Assembly (NCBI RefSeq): GCF_001708405.1
Contig: NZ_CP012418.1
Coordinates: 992,001 to 1,056,000, forward strand
DNA: 64,000 nt
Source of the DNA: Kangiella sediminilitoris
Lineage (GTDB): Bacteria; Pseudomonadota; Gammaproteobacteria; Enterobacterales; Kangiellaceae
Direction of reading: 5' to 3'
The notes under the pieces are model-generated. The model worked only from the letters and a program-made list of their open reading frames with translations, was not told the origin of the DNA and did no database searches. Each line of letters opens with the position of its first letter. The first letter of the stretch is position 1. Shown one piece after another: positions 15,772 to 26,323 of this stretch. Position numbers and translations under genes: made by a program.

Positions 15772-16857
15772 TTACAGATGAAAATTAACGGCTTTTAAAA
15801 CTTCTGGAGGAAGCTCTGGTAAAGAAGAGCGTGGGATAAGGAAGGTGGTTAAATTAAACAAATCCCTGAAGAAGCGGTTATTTTGAGTTGTTTGCTTCAG
15901 GTAGTCGTGCCCTGATGAGCCCCCTGTACCAATTTTTGTGCCCAGCATTCTATGAACCATAGTGGTATGGCGGTAACGCCAGGTAGTAAAGTTCTCATCA
16001 ATTTCTACCAGGCCCTGTAACAAGCGGAAAGGGGAGTTTAACATCGGCTGCTCGCGATATAGATTGATAAATAGAGCGCTTAAAGTGGCTTCCTGGCTCA
16101 GGCGGAATCTGCCCTGGTCTTTTAATTCCTGGTATTTATCTTTATCAAACAGAGCATCAAAGTTTGCGTGGGTATTGGCGAGGTCATTGAGCTGGAATGT
16201 TTTTTCGGCGTCAGTCAGGTAGTCTGCGTCTTTGATAACTTTTTCATCGTGATTAAGCATTTTCTCGACGGCATCTTTATACATCTGCCAGAACTTAAAG
16301 TCGCCAAACTCAAGGAAAGGCATACGTTCAAGCCAGTTCTCTATAGCGTCGAACAGACTAGGTTGCTCTTCAAGATCCATGAGATAGTTACGGTCTTTTT
16401 CATTAAGACGATTATAGAATGACTTCTTATCAAAATTGATGCGGAATTCAGACTTCAAACCTAAAAGAATCTCGAGTTCCTTAAACTGAATACTTTGAAA
16501 GCCGGAAGCAGGGATTAAATAATCACGGAAATCCAGAAAGTCCAGCGGGGTCATTGTTTCGAGAATATCGATTTGATCGACCAGCACTTCTTGAATACGG
16601 TGAATTCTTTCTATGCGTAAGTTAACAGTACTGAGTTTATCCTCACCAACATGATCTTTGGAAAGCACGGGCAGGATGGCATGAATTTCGTGTAGTATTT
16701 GTTTGAACCACAGCTCATAGGCCTGATGAACAATGATGAACAGGGTTTCATCGTGAGCTTCATCACCATAGTTTTTGCTCTCAGGGTGCTGGGCATCCAA
16801 TAATTTATCAAGTTGTAAATATTCCGAGTAATAACAAGGCTTAACGTTCTTTTGCAT
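15772..16857 (-). CDS. kynA: Tryptophan 2,3-dioxygenase
   Basis: Heme enzyme that opens the indole ring of tryptophan to N-formylkynurenine in the cytoplasm. Family marks include DETLFIIVHQAYELWFKQ, LDFLDFRDYLIPASGFQSIQF and the heme/substrate segment RYRHTTMVHRMLGTKIGTGG, whose His is the expected proximal ligand. At 361 residues it is longer than the ~280 of many bacterial enzymes and closer to the longer form. The gene stands alone: no kynB or kynU is in the window, so the rest of the pathway would be elsewhere. Confidence 0.95.
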   Translation of the reverse strand: MQKNVKPCYYSEYLQLDKLLDAQHPESKNYGDEAHDETLFIIVHQAYELWFKQILHEIHAILPVLSKDHVGEDKLSTVNLRIERIHRIQEVLVDQIDILETMTPLDFLDFRDYLIPASGFQSIQFKELEILLGLKSEFRINFDKKSFYNRLNEKDRNYLMDLEEQPSLFDAIENWLERMPFLEFGDFKFWQMYKDAVEKMLNHDEKVIKDADYLTDAEKTFQLNDLANTHANFDALFDKDKYQELKDQGRFRLSQEATLSALFINLYREQPMLNSPFRLLQGLVEIDENFTTWRYRHTTMVHRMLGTKIGTGGSSGHDYLKQTTQNNRFFRDLFNLTTFLIPRSSLPELPPEVLKAVNFHL

Positions 16858-17009
16858 ATTCCACCAGCTTTAATTATTTCTGAGTTATTCTGTATCGATA
16901 TTTATGTTTTGGTTGCTACTTTATAACAGGCAAGGTTATGGATAGTTGTTTAGAGTGTGTGCTCGACAAGTATCATCCCTAACAAGGCAAAGTAAATTGC
17001 ACCCAAAAT

Positions 17010-17042
17010 AAAAAACGGGAGTGATTATTAACCACTCCCGCT
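17010..17042 (-). terminator. Terminator of gltA
   Basis: The stem cgggagtg (17016-17023)/cactcccg (17033-17040) is followed on the minus strand by TTTTTTATT. Confidence 0.85.
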
Positions 17043-17110
17043 TGATTATAGACATTTCAAAAAAATAATGTCAGCAAAGATTTTAACTTTTTTGAGTTAA
17101 GCCCCGGCCT

Positions 17111-18406
17111 TTATTTTCTCGAATTAATATCAACATAATCTCTTGCTTTTTCACCAGTGTACAACTGACGAGGACGACCAATCTTACGACTTGATTCACC
17201 CATCATTTCATTCCACTGTGATACCCAGCCTACGGTACGAGATAGAGCAAAAATAACCGTGAACATATTGGTTGGGATTCCAATAGCGTCCAGAATAACG
17301 CCAGAGTAGAAATCTACGTTTGGATAGAGTTTCTTCTCAACGAAATAAGGATCTTCCAAAGCAATTTTTTCAAGCTCTAGAGCAACCTTAAATGTTGGGT
17401 CGTCATTCTTACCTAATAGCTCTAATACTTCGTGAGCACTTTCACGCATAACTTTAGCCCGAGGGTCGAAGTTTTTATATACGCGGTGACCAAAGCCCAT
17501 TAGGCGGAATGGATCATTTTTGTCTTTCGCACGAGCTACATATTCTGGGATGTTCTTAACATCACCGATTTCACGCAGCATGTTCAAGCAAGCCTCGTTG
17601 GCGCCGCCATGTGCTGGCCCCCAAAGACAGGCAATGCCTGATGCAATTGCTGCGAATGGGTTAGCACCTGATGAACCTGCTAGACGAACTGTCGATGTAG
17701 AAGCATTCTGTTCATGATCGGCATGCAGTACGAAGATACGATCCATTGCTTTAACTAGAACTGGATCTGGTTTCCAATCTTTCTCTGACGGCATGCTGAA
17801 CATCATGTTCAAGAAGTTTTCTGCTAGGCTCATATCGTTATTTGGATAAACGAAAGGGTGGCCTACTGAGTAGCGGTAGCACATTGCAGCGATAGTTGGC
17901 ACTTTAGAAATCAGGCGTAGGGCGCTGATATCACGGTGCTTAGGATCGTTAATGTCCAGCGAGTCGTGGTAGAACGCAGACAATGCACCAACTACAGATA
18001 CCATGATTGCCATAGGATGAGCGTCACGACGGAAGCCGTTAAAGAAGCTCATCATTTGCTCGTGAACCATGGTGTGGTTGTTGATTTTAGCCACAAATTC
18101 TTCGTATTGCTCTTTACTCGGCAGTTCGCCATTGAGCAATAAATAGGCAACTTCTTCAAAGTTTGAGTTATCCGCTAGCTGTTCGATTGGATAACCGCGA
18201 TAAAGTAGCTGTCCTTTGGCGCCATCAATATAAGTGATCTTTGATTCACAGGCACCAGTAGATACATAGCCCGGGTCGTAAGTGAAATAACCCGCTTTCC
18301 CTAATGCACCAACGGCAACGACATCTTTACCTAGACTCGGTGAAAGTACCTCTAGGGTGAGTTCTTCGCCATTTGGTAGGCTAAGTTTAGCTGTTTTATC
18401 CGACAT
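17111..18406 (-). CDS. gltA: Citrate synthase
   Basis: Condenses oxaloacetate and acetyl-CoA, entering the TCA cycle. From the ATG at 18406 it is 431 residues, as expected for the hexameric type II enzyme. Conserved blocks are [33 protein letters not shown]-like ([20 protein letters not shown]), [11 protein letters not shown] and the catalytic [15 protein letters not shown] frame extension to 18424 would start on TTG; the ATG is right behind a strong GAGGAGA. It is divergent from sdhCDAB-sucABCD, the common gammaproteobacterial arrangement. Confidence 0.97.
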   Translation of the reverse strand: MSDKTAKLSLPNGEELTLEVLSPSLGKDVVAVGALGKAGYFTYDPGYVSTGACESKITYIDGAKGQLLYRGYPIEQLADNSNFEEVAYLLLNGELPSKEQYEEFVAKINNHTMVHEQMMSFFNGFRRDAHPMAIMVSVVGALSAFYHDSLDINDPKHRDISALRLISKVPTIAAMCYRYSVGHPFVYPNNDMSLAENFLNMMFSMPSEKDWKPDPVLVKAMDRIFVLHADHEQNASTSTVRLAGSSGANPFAAIASGIACLWGPAHGGANEACLNMLREIGDVKNIPEYVARAKDKNDPFRLMGFGHRVYKNFDPRAKVMRESAHEVLELLGKNDDPTFKVALELEKIALEDPYFVEKKLYPNVDFYSGVILDAIGIPTNMFTVIFALSRTVGWVSQWNEMMGESSRKIGRPRQLYTGEKARDYVDINSRK

Positions 18407-18741
18407 ATAGTCTCCTCGGGACAATAAATTGCTTACTTTTTAATCTAAAAGCTAGAGAGGCCACACATTCTACAAAATTTTGAATCATTTTCATAAATTA
18501 ATTTTATGCAGTTTTCTATTAAGCCATAAGAAATAACAATGACCATTAAATTGGTAGGGGAAATAATTGTAATCGGCGACAAGCACTTATATAATTTCGA
18601 ACTGAACTATGTATCACTGGGGAGTTCGTCGGGTAAATCGTTTTTTCTGGGTCGAACATATGTTTTACTGTTGTAGAAAATCCCGACGAGAACATTAACT
18701 CACGCCTCTTTCGACCAAGGCACAAATTTAAAAGATACGTT
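18407..18741. other. gltA-sdhC divergent regulatory region, including an sdh promoter
   Basis: No gene is visible in these 335 bp. On the plus strand TTGTAA (18567-18572), a 17 bp spacer and TATAAT (18590-18595) form a good promoter, giving the sdhC mRNA a leader of about 140 nt. On the minus strand TAGAAT at about 18467-18472 is a candidate gltA -10 box without a clear -35. I did not find a convincing CRP or ArcA site. Confidence 0.5.
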
Positions 18742-19116
18742 GTGATTAAAAAGAGACCTAAAAACTTAGACCTTACTACGGTAAGTTTCCCTGTACCTGC
18801 AATATCATCAATCTTGCATCGTATTACAGGTGTTGTTCTATTCATCGCTGTGCCAATTCTTTTATGGATGCTGCAAAAGTCGCTTGATAGTGCCGGTTAT
18901 GCCGAACTACAGGCTATGTTTTCAGAATCTATCGTATGGCAGTTTATCCTTTGGGCTATTTTGACGTCTGTTGCTTATCACGTCATTGCAGGTGTTCGTC
19001 ACTTGTTAATGGATCTGGGCATTGGCGAAACGCTTGAGGGTGGCCGACGCGGCGCTTGGGCTGTGTTGTTACTTTCTGTCATCTCAGCAGTATTATTAGG
19101 AGTATGGGTATGGTAA
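18742..19116 (+). CDS. sdhC: Succinate dehydrogenase cytochrome b556 subunit
   Basis: Membrane anchor of complex II that binds heme b and quinone. It has 124 residues with three membrane helices. HRITGVVLF at 26-34 is the quinone-site region, and AYHVIAGVRHLLMDLG matches the E. coli segment carrying the heme ligand (here His80). It starts on GTG at 18742, the only sensible start before the conserved SFPVPAISSILHRITG. It overlaps sdhD by 7 bp. Confidence 0.95.
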   Translation: MIKKRPKNLDLTTVSFPVPAISSILHRITGVVLFIAVPILLWMLQKSLDSAGYAELQAMFSESIVWQFILWAILTSVAYHVIAGVRHLLMDLGIGETLEGGRRGAWAVLLLSVISAVLLGVWVW

Positions 19117-19457
19117 CTGCCGTTACGAGCTTGGGCCGCTCTGGCCTGCACGACTGGGTGTTGCAACGCCTTTCAGCGGTAATCATGTTGGCCTACGTTA
19201 TTTACCTGGGCTACTTTTTTGCAACAACACCAGAGATTACGTTTGCTGCCTGGCAGGGCTTGTTCGACAGCACCTTTATGAAGGTGTTTTCATTATTAGC
19301 CTTGTTATCAGTTGTGGTTCATGCCTGGATTGGGTTGTGGATCGTTTCAACGGACTATATGCCTAAAGTAGGCATTCGTATCGTTTTCCAGGCGATTGTT
19401 ATTGTGATATGTCTTTCACTTATTGTGTGGGGCATCCAGATATTGTGGAGCTTATAA
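19110..19457 (+). CDS. sdhD: Succinate dehydrogenase hydrophobic anchor subunit
   Basis: Second membrane anchor of complex II. From the ATG at 19110 it is 115 residues, the same length as in E. coli, with three helices, an N-terminal GLHDWVLQRLSAV and the conserved VVHAWIGLWIVSTDY. TAGGAG ends 7 bp before this ATG. The ATG at 19104 is too close to the ribosome-binding site, and the longer frame from 19056 overlaps sdhC without reason. Confidence 0.95.
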   Translation: MVTAVTSLGRSGLHDWVLQRLSAVIMLAYVIYLGYFFATTPEITFAAWQGLFDSTFMKVFSLLALLSVVVHAWIGLWIVSTDYMPKVGIRIVFQAIVIVICLSLIVWGIQILWSL

Positions 19458-19460
19458 AGC

Positions 19461-21224
19461 ATGTCTATACCTACTTACACTTTTGATGCCGTGATTGTTG
19501 GCGGCGGTGGCGCTGGTATGCGTGCCTCGTTGCAGTTAGCAAAAAGCGGTCAGAAAGTCGCATTGATTTCTAAAGTTTTCCCTACTCGTTCGCACACAGT
19601 TTCTGCTCAGGGTGGTATTACTGTAGCACTGGGTAACTCTCACCCGGATGACTGGCGCTGGCATATGTTTGATACTGTAAAAGGTTCGGATTATATCGGT
19701 GACCAGGATGCGATTGAGTATATGTGTGAAAATGGCCCTGCAGCTGTTTATGAGCTGGAGCACATGGGCTTACCATTCTCACGTCTGGACAATGGTAAAA
19801 TCTACCAGCGTCCATTTGGTGGTCAGTCAAAAGAATATGGTGGTGAGCAAGCAGCACGTACAGCAGCAGCGGCTGACCGTACAGGCCACGCATTGCTTCA
19901 CACTCTATATCAAGCAAACTTGGCTGCTCAGACGCAATTCTTCAATGAATGGTATGCGATGGACATCGTCCGTAATGAGGAAGGCGATGTGTGTGGCGTA
20001 ACTGCTATGTCTATTGAGACAGGTGAAGTTGCGTTATTTAAATCTCGCGCCACTGTATTCGCTACAGGTGGCTCTGGTCGAATCTATGCATCTACTACTA
20101 ACGCCCTTATTAACACAGGTGATGGTGTTGGTATGGCACTACGCGCCGGCTTACCTGTACAAGATATTGAGATGTGGCAGTTCCACCCAACAGGCATTGC
20201 TGGAGCGGGTACCCTGGTAACAGAAGGTTGTCGTGGTGAAGGTGGTTACCTCATCAATAAAGATGGTGAGCGTTTCATGGAGCGTTATGCTCCGAATGCC
20301 AAAGACTTGGCATCTCGTGATGTTGTAGCACGTTCTATGATGAAGGAAATTCTTGCTGGCCGAGGCGGTGGTAAGGACGGTGACCATGTGTTCTTGAAGC
20401 TAGATCACTTGGGTGAAGAGGTATTGAACAAGCGCCTGCCTGGCATCAGTGAGCTTTCCAAAATCTTTGCTCACGTTGACCCGGCAAAAGATCCGATACC
20501 TGTAGTTCCAACCTGTCACTACATGATGGGTGGTATTCCTACTAATAAATATGGCCAGGTAATTGACCGTAAACCTAATGGTGAAGAGAAAGTCGTAAAA
20601 GGCTTTTACGCCGTGGGTGAGGTAGCATGTGTATCTGTGCATGGTGCTAACCGTTTGGGCGGTAACTCTCTACTTGACCTTGTTGTATTTGGTCGAGCAG
20701 CTGGTTTACACCTGGAAGAAGCGTTAAGAGAAGGACTACCATTCTCTGATTTCGATGACGCGGATGCTGAGCGCTCAATGGCTCGCTATAACCGTTGGGA
20801 AGAGTCAACAGACGGTGAAGACGTTGTTGATTTGCGTAAAGAACTTCAGCAAACCATGCAGAATCACTTTGGTGTATTCCGTACTGGCGATTTGATGAAG
20901 GAAGGTCTCGAAAAGGTTAAAGACTTGCGTAAACGACTTAAGAATGCAGTACTTAAAGATAAGTCTAAGAGCTTTAACACTCAGAGAATTGAGTCTCTAG
21001 AGCTTGAAAACTTAATGGAAGTTGCTTACGCAACGGCCATGGCTGCAGAGTTCCGTACAGAGAGTCGTGGTGCACACAGTCGTGAAGACTACCCGGATCG
21101 TGATGATGAAAACTGGTTAGCACACTCAGTGTATTACCCAGAAACTGAAGAAATGGGTACTCGCGATGTTAATATGCATCCTGAAAAAGTCGACGCTTTC
21201 CCTCCGAAAGCTCGTACTTATTAA
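19461..21224 (+). CDS. sdhA: Succinate dehydrogenase flavoprotein subunit
   Basis: Oxidises succinate to fumarate using covalent FAD. It has 587 residues. The Rossmann motif [17 protein letters not shown] is near the N-terminus, the FAD-linking His is in [11 protein letters not shown], and the active-site regions [23 protein letters not shown] and [19 protein letters not shown] are intact. The start is 3 bp after sdhD and the gene is in the sdhCDAB operon. Confidence 0.97.
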   Translation: MSIPTYTFDAVIVGGGGAGMRASLQLAKSGQKVALISKVFPTRSHTVSAQGGITVALGNSHPDDWRWHMFDTVKGSDYIGDQDAIEYMCENGPAAVYELEHMGLPFSRLDNGKIYQRPFGGQSKEYGGEQAARTAAAADRTGHALLHTLYQANLAAQTQFFNEWYAMDIVRNEEGDVCGVTAMSIETGEVALFKSRATVFATGGSGRIYASTTNALINTGDGVGMALRAGLPVQDIEMWQFHPTGIAGAGTLVTEGCRGEGGYLINKDGERFMERYAPNAKDLASRDVVARSMMKEILAGRGGGKDGDHVFLKLDHLGEEVLNKRLPGISELSKIFAHVDPAKDPIPVVPTCHYMMGGIPTNKYGQVIDRKPNGEEKVVKGFYAVGEVACVSVHGANRLGGNSLLDLVVFGRAAGLHLEEALREGLPFSDFDDADAERSMARYNRWEESTDGEDVVDLRKELQQTMQNHFGVFRTGDLMKEGLEKVKDLRKRLKNAVLKDKSKSFNTQRIESLELENLMEVAYATAMAAEFRTESRGAHSREDYPDRDDENWLAHSVYYPETEEMGTRDVNMHPEKVDAFPPKARTY

Positions 21225-21258
21225 TCCGTAACGTCAAAGAATACGGAGTAATTGATAT

Positions 21259-21957
21259 ATGAAATTTAAAGTTTATCGTTATAACCCTGAAACGGACAAA
21301 AAGCCGTACATGCAAGAGTTTGATCTGGATATCCCAGAGGGCTCAGACAAAATGTTATTGGATGTACTGGTTGAGCTGAAAGAACAGGAACCTTCTTTAT
21401 CTTTCCGTCGCTCATGCCGTGAAGGTGTATGTGGTTCAGATGGTATGAACATCAATGGTAAGAATGGCTTGGCGTGTATTACGCCTATTTCAAGCTTGAA
21501 GTCGCCAGTGGTGATTCGTCCATTACCCGGTCTACCGGTTATCCGCGATCTTGTAGTTGATATGGCACAGTTCTATAAACAGTATGAGAAAATTAAGCCT
21601 TATTTGATTGCTGATACTGAAACGCCAGCTAAAGAAAGACTTCAGTCACCTGAAGATCGTGAGAAACTTGATGGCTTATACGAATGTATTTTATGTGCTT
21701 GCTGCTCGACAGCCTGTCCATCGTTCTGGTGGAACCCAGACAAGTTCGTAGGCCCATCTGGCTTATTACAAGCATATCGCTTCCTGATTGATAGTCGTGA
21801 CACTCGCACTGAAGAGCGTTTGTCCGACTTAGATGATGCCTACAGCGTATTCCGCTGCCGTGGCATTATGAACTGTGTGGACGTTTGTCCGAAAGGCTTG
21901 AATCCAACAAAAGCTATCGGCCATATACGTTCTATGCTATTAAAAAGTGGTGTATAA
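21259..21957 (+). CDS. sdhB: Succinate dehydrogenase iron-sulfur subunit
   Basis: Carries electrons from FAD to quinone through [2Fe-2S], [4Fe-4S] and [3Fe-4S] clusters. Its 232 residues show SCREGVCGSDGMNINGKNGLAC for the first cluster, then LYECILCACCSTACPSFWW and CRGIMNCVDVCPKGLNP for the other two. The spacing is typical for the family. It is followed by a strong hairpin before sucA. Confidence 0.97.
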   Translation: MKFKVYRYNPETDKKPYMQEFDLDIPEGSDKMLLDVLVELKEQEPSLSFRRSCREGVCGSDGMNINGKNGLACITPISSLKSPVVIRPLPGLPVIRDLVVDMAQFYKQYEKIKPYLIADTETPAKERLQSPEDREKLDGLYECILCACCSTACPSFWWNPDKFVGPSGLLQAYRFLIDSRDTRTEERLSDLDDAYSVFRCRGIMNCVDVCPKGLNPTKAIGHIRSMLLKSGV

Positions 21958-22028
21958 TCCACGATCTTGAAGTTGATTAATCGAAATGCCTTGAGAGTTG
22001 AATATTTTTTGCTCTCTTGGCTCATGAG

Positions 22029-22094
22029 TCGCAACTCTTGCAGTAACTCTTTGTAAATTAAACAGACGTTACTGTGTTAAGAGTTGCGATTTTT
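22029..22094 (+). terminator. Strong hairpin with T-run between sdhB and sucA (attenuator or partial terminator)
   Basis: The arms tcgcaactcttgcagtaac (22029-22047) and gttactgtgttaagagttgcga (22068-22089) pair over about 18 bp with a small bulge, followed by TTTTT. It could end sdh transcripts, or limit read-through and protect the sdh mRNA 3' end, with sucA 46 bp further on. Confidence 0.7.
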
Positions 22095-22139
22095 GGTTAT
22101 CATAGCGGTACAAATACCGAGAACTGGTGTTAAATTAAA

Positions 22140-24959
22140 ATGAAGAACGGCTTAGAGGCGATGTTTGACAGTGCTTACCTTTCAGGAGGGAGCGCCGCCT
22201 ATTTGGAAGAACTTTACGAGCAATATTTAGAAGATCCTCAATCAGTCGATGCCGAATGGCGCGAAAAATTCGATGCATACGAAAAAGTTAACGATAAGAA
22301 AGAGGTAGCTCATGGCGCCATTCGTGAACATTTTCGCCAAATTGGCTTAAACCGTCAGAAGCTTGCTTTCAGTCAGGGTGGGGGAGACTCTACAGCAGAC
22401 CCAAAGCAAGTAAAAGTCCTTCACTTAATCGAGTCCTATCGTGCGCGTGGTCATCATCATGCTAATATCGATCCACTCGGCTTATGGAGCCACCCATACC
22501 CAACAAACCTAAGCCTGGACAGCTATGATCTTGGCGACGTTGATCCAAACAAAAAATTCCATGTTGGCAACCTTGCTGGTCCTGAACAGCAATCTTTGAA
22601 AGAGATAGAAGAAAGACTTAAAGAAACCTACTGTCATTCTATCGGTGCAGAATTCTTACATATTAATGACCTCGAAGAGCGTCGCTGGATTCAAGAAAAA
22701 CTTGAAGCGGCAGGTTCTTCTCATGATTTCCGAGATCAAACCAAGAAAAATATTTTAGAAGGTTTGACTGCAGCAGAAGGTCTTGAAAAATATCTAGGCT
22801 CAAAATTCCCTGGCGCAAAGCGTTTCTCTCTGGAAGGTGGGGATAGCCTCATTCCAATGATGCGTGATTTTATCAACCAGGCTGGCTCAAAGGGTACCAA
22901 AGAGATTGTCATTGGTATGGCTCACCGTGGACGCCTTAACATGCTCGTAAATGTCATGGGTAAAAAGCCACAGGTGCTATTTGATGAGTTTGCCGGAAAG
23001 AATGCCGTGGTTGAAGAGGGCTCCTCTGGCGACGTCAAATACCATATGGGTTATTCCAGTGATGTAGAGACAGAAGGTGGGCCGGTCCATCTGGCTTTGG
23101 CTTTTAATCCTTCTCACTTAGAAATTGTAAGCCCAGTAGTCATAGGTTCGGTCAGAGCACGTCAAGAACGCCGTAATGACGAAAACTGTGAACAGGTGCT
23201 TCCTGTATTGATCCATGGTGACTCCGCTGTAACAGGCCAGGGCGTGGTCATGGAACTCTTCAATATGTCTCAGGCGCGTGGCTTTTATGTTGGCGGCTCA
23301 GTCCATATTGTTATTAATAACCAGGTAGGCTTTACCACATCAAAACTACAGGACACTCGTTCAACAGCGTACTGTACTGATGTTGCTAAAATGGTCGAAG
23401 CCCCAGTATTCCACGTTAATGGTGATGATCCAGAAGCGGTCCTTTATGTCACACGTCTTGCCCTGGAATTCCGTAATAAGTTTAAAAAGGACGTGGTGAT
23501 CGATTTAGTATGTTACCGACGTCATGGACATAACGAAGCTGATGAGCCTAACGCGACCCAGCCAGTTATGTACCAAAAAATTAAAAAGCACCCAACGACA
23601 CGCAAAATCTATGAAGACAAATTAACTTCAGAGGGCACATTGTCTGCCGATGAAGCTAAGAAGTTTACAGATGATTATCGTGATTTGCTGGATAAAGGAG
23701 ACTCGGTGGTTCTAAACCGAATTCCGACACACAAAAACGAGTACAGTGTTGACTGGACTCCTTTTGAAAATCAGTCGTGGCAGTCACCAGCTAAAACGGC
23801 CATCACGAAAAAACAGTTTAAATTTTTGTCTGAGCGCATTTGTGATTACCCAGAAGATCTACCTTTGCAACGTCAAGTTAAAAAGCTGATGGGTCTACGT
23901 AAAGAAATGGCAGAAGGTGAAAAGCCAATGGACTGGGGTTTTGCTGAAACTCTGGCCTATGCATCACTGCTTGATGAAGATTATGAAGTTCGCATCTGTG
24001 GTCAGGATAGTGGACGTGGTACATTCTTTCACCGTCATGCTGTCTTGCATGACCAGGATGATGCTGAAGTTTATATTCCGCTACAGAATATTAAAGAAGA
24101 TCAACCCAGCTTCACTGTGATTGACTCAGTGCTGTCAGAAGAAGCTGTTATGGCCTTTGAGTATGGCTATTCAACAAATGAACCTAATTCAATGGTCATC
24201 TGGGAAGCCCAGTTTGGTGATTTTGCTAATGGTGCGCAAGTTGTTATCGATCAGTTTATCAGCTCTGGAGAGCAGAAATGGGGCAGACTGTCTGGCTTAA
24301 CCTTATTTTTGCCTCACGGCTATGAAGGCCAGGGTCCGGAGCATAGCTCCGCACGTTTAGAACGATTCCTGCAATTATCTGCTGAGCAGAATATGCAGGT
24401 AGTAGTGCCCTCAACGCCAGCTCAGGCATTCCATATGATTCGTCGTCAAATGGTGCGTAAGTTACGTAAGCCATTGATTGTAATGACACCAAAGAGCTTG
24501 TTGCGCCACAGAGACGCTGTTTCTAACATCGATGAGTTGACTAAGGGTCAGTTCCAGAATGCCATTGATGAAATAGATCAGTTAGACAAAAAGAAAGTTG
24601 AACGGGTGGTCATGTGCTCCGGCAAGGTTTATTATGATCTGCTCAAAAAGCGTCGTGACGAAAAGTTAGATAATGTTGCTATTGTTCGTATTGAGCAGCT
24701 GTATCCATTCCCGCATGAGGAAGTGGAAAAAATCTTAGCGTCATACAAGGCTGCTAAGACGTTTGTGTGGTGTCAGGAAGAGCCGCAAAACCAGGGTGCG
24801 TGGTATTGTAGTCGTCATAATTTAGATGAAGCGGCTCCAACTAACGACCCTGTAATATTTGCGGGTCGTGCAGCTTCAGCAGCACCAGCTGTTGGTTATG
24901 CGAGTATTCATAATGAGCAGCAAAATAAATTGGTCAACGATGCGTTGGGTATCGAATAA
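22140..24959 (+). CDS. sucA: 2-oxoglutarate dehydrogenase E1 component
   Basis: Thiamine-diphosphate enzyme that decarboxylates 2-oxoglutarate and passes the succinyl group to the E2 lipoyl arm. At 939 residues it is full length. It begins with the E2-binding N-terminal segment (MFDSAYLSGGSAAYLEELYE) and carries the ThDP region with HRGRLNMLVNVMGK, HGDSAVTGQGVVMELFNMS and the C-terminal transketolase-like half (EAQFGDFANGAQVVIDQFI, HGYEGQGPEHSSARLERFL). No strong ribosome-binding site is seen before the ATG. The E3 gene (lpd) is not in the window. Confidence 0.97.
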   Translation: MKNGLEAMFDSAYLSGGSAAYLEELYEQYLEDPQSVDAEWREKFDAYEKVNDKKEVAHGAIREHFRQIGLNRQKLAFSQGGGDSTADPKQVKVLHLIESYRARGHHHANIDPLGLWSHPYPTNLSLDSYDLGDVDPNKKFHVGNLAGPEQQSLKEIEERLKETYCHSIGAEFLHINDLEERRWIQEKLEAAGSSHDFRDQTKKNILEGLTAAEGLEKYLGSKFPGAKRFSLEGGDSLIPMMRDFINQAGSKGTKEIVIGMAHRGRLNMLVNVMGKKPQVLFDEFAGKNAVVEEGSSGDVKYHMGYSSDVETEGGPVHLALAFNPSHLEIVSPVVIGSVRARQERRNDENCEQVLPVLIHGDSAVTGQGVVMELFNMSQARGFYVGGSVHIVINNQVGFTTSKLQDTRSTAYCTDVAKMVEAPVFHVNGDDPEAVLYVTRLALEFRNKFKKDVVIDLVCYRRHGHNEADEPNATQPVMYQKIKKHPTTRKIYEDKLTSEGTLSADEAKKFTDDYRDLLDKGDSVVLNRIPTHKNEYSVDWTPFENQSWQSPAKTAITKKQFKFLSERICDYPEDLPLQRQVKKLMGLRKEMAEGEKPMDWGFAETLAYASLLDEDYEVRICGQDSGRGTFFHRHAVLHDQDDAEVYIPLQNIKEDQPSFTVIDSVLSEEAVMAFEYGYSTNEPNSMVIWEAQFGDFANGAQVVIDQFISSGEQKWGRLSGLTLFLPHGYEGQGPEHSSARLERFLQLSAEQNMQVVVPSTPAQAFHMIRRQMVRKLRKPLIVMTPKSLLRHRDAVSNIDELTKGQFQNAIDEIDQLDKKKVERVVMCSGKVYYDLLKKRRDEKLDNVAIVRIEQLYPFPHEEVEKILASYKAAKTFVWCQEEPQNQGAWYCSRHNLDEAAPTNDPVIFAGRAASAAPAVGYASIHNEQQNKLVNDALGIE

Positions 24960-25012
24960 CAACGTATCCAATAACAGAATTTGAAATAATTTAAGGTAAA
25001 TAAGGTTATAAC

Positions 25013-26245
25013 ATGGCTATCGAAATTAAAGTTCCTGTGTTGCCTGAATCTGTAGCGGATGCAACGATTGCTACTTGGCACGTTAAGCCTGGGGAAGCAG
25101 TATCGCGTGATCAGAACTTGGTCGATATTGAGACTGATAAAGTAGTTTTGGAAGTTGTAGCTCCGGAAGATGGTGCTATTTCTGAAATCTTAAAAGAAGA
25201 AGGCGACACCGTTCTTCAAGAAGAGGCGATTGCTAAGTTTGAAGCTGGAGCCGGTGGTGATACTAGCTCTGAGTCCAAAGACGATTCTTCTGATAAGAAA
25301 GATGAGTCTGAGGAAGAAAAAGCTAAGTCAGAAGATAAACCTGCGGAACCATCGAAAGATTCTGATGTTCTATCTCCTGCTGTTCGTCGCCTTGTAGCAG
25401 AGCATAACCTGGATGCCAGCCAAATTCCTGCAACTGGGAAGGGGGGACGTCTGACTAAAGAAGACGTTGAAAACTTCATCAAGAACGGTGGTAAAAAAGA
25501 AGCTCCAGCATCAAAAGGTTCTGATGCTCCAGTCTCGGCTGGTTTACGCGAAGAGAAGCGTGTACCAATGACTCGTTTACGTAAGCGTATCGCTGAGCGC
25601 TTGGTGGAAGCTCAACAAAATGCAGCTCTATTAACGACGTTTAACGATATCAACATGAAAGAAGTTGTTGAATTGCGAGCGCGTTATAAAGAACAGTTCG
25701 AAAAAGTTCATGAAACTCGCTTGGGTTTCATGTCTTTCTTTGTAAAAGCAACAGTAGAAGCATTAAAACGTTATCCTGCTGTTAACGCTTCAATCGATGG
25801 TGATGACATTGTATATCATGGTTATTACGACATTGGTGTTGCGGTTTCTTCTCCAAGAGGTCTTGTCGTTCCTGTCCTACGTGATGCGGACACTATGAGC
25901 CTTGCAGAGATAGAAGCAAAAATTCGCGAGTTTGGTGTTAAAGCTCGTGATAATAAATTGACTGTCGAAGAGATGACAGGCGGTACCTTTACTATCTCTA
26001 ATGGTGGTGTGTTTGGCTCGCTAATGGCTACGCCAATCATTAACCCACCTCAAAGTGGTATTTTAGGTATGAATCGAATGGAAGATCGTCCAGTAGTTAT
26101 TGATGGAGAAATTGTGATTCGTCCAATGATGAATGTTGCGCTTTCATATGACCACCGAATTATTGATGGTCGTGAATCAGTCGGCTTCTTGAAAACTATT
26201 AAAGAGTTTATTGAAGATCCGGCTCGCATTCTACTGGATGTTTAA
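25013..26245 (+). CDS. sucB: 2-oxoglutarate dehydrogenase E2 (dihydrolipoyl succinyltransferase)
   Basis: Core of the 2-oxoglutarate dehydrogenase complex. Its 410 residues contain one N-terminal lipoyl domain with the lipoylated Lys in [12 protein letters not shown], an acidic/Ser linker, an E3-binding domain ([18 protein letters not shown]) and the catalytic domain ending [13 protein letters not shown] with its active-site His. Single-lipoyl architecture and length are as in E. coli. It is followed by a hairpin before sucC. Confidence 0.97.
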   Translation: MAIEIKVPVLPESVADATIATWHVKPGEAVSRDQNLVDIETDKVVLEVVAPEDGAISEILKEEGDTVLQEEAIAKFEAGAGGDTSSESKDDSSDKKDESEEEKAKSEDKPAEPSKDSDVLSPAVRRLVAEHNLDASQIPATGKGGRLTKEDVENFIKNGGKKEAPASKGSDAPVSAGLREEKRVPMTRLRKRIAERLVEAQQNAALLTTFNDINMKEVVELRARYKEQFEKVHETRLGFMSFFVKATVEALKRYPAVNASIDGDDIVYHGYYDIGVAVSSPRGLVVPVLRDADTMSLAEIEAKIREFGVKARDNKLTVEEMTGGTFTISNGGVFGSLMATPIINPPQSGILGMNRMEDRPVVIDGEIVIRPMMNVALSYDHRIIDGRESVGFLKTIKEFIEDPARILLDV

Positions 26246-26262
26246 TCAGTAAGTATCAAGTA

Positions 26263-26296
26263 CAGCCGGATAAATTCTATCCGGCTTTTGTCTTTT
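26263..26296 (+). terminator. Hairpin with T-rich tail between sucB and sucC
   Basis: The stem agccggata/tatccggct (26263-26286) is followed by TTTGTCTTTTT. It looks like a moderate terminator placed inside the operon, so sucCD may be partly uncoupled from sucAB. Confidence 0.6.
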
Positions 26297-26323
26297 TAAT
26301 TAACGTGAAATTAGGAACATCAA

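Noticed and set aside
18546-18845. A 99-codon minus-strand frame across the sdh promoter
   Set aside because: It overlaps the sdhC start and a good sdh promoter; the composition is not protein-like.
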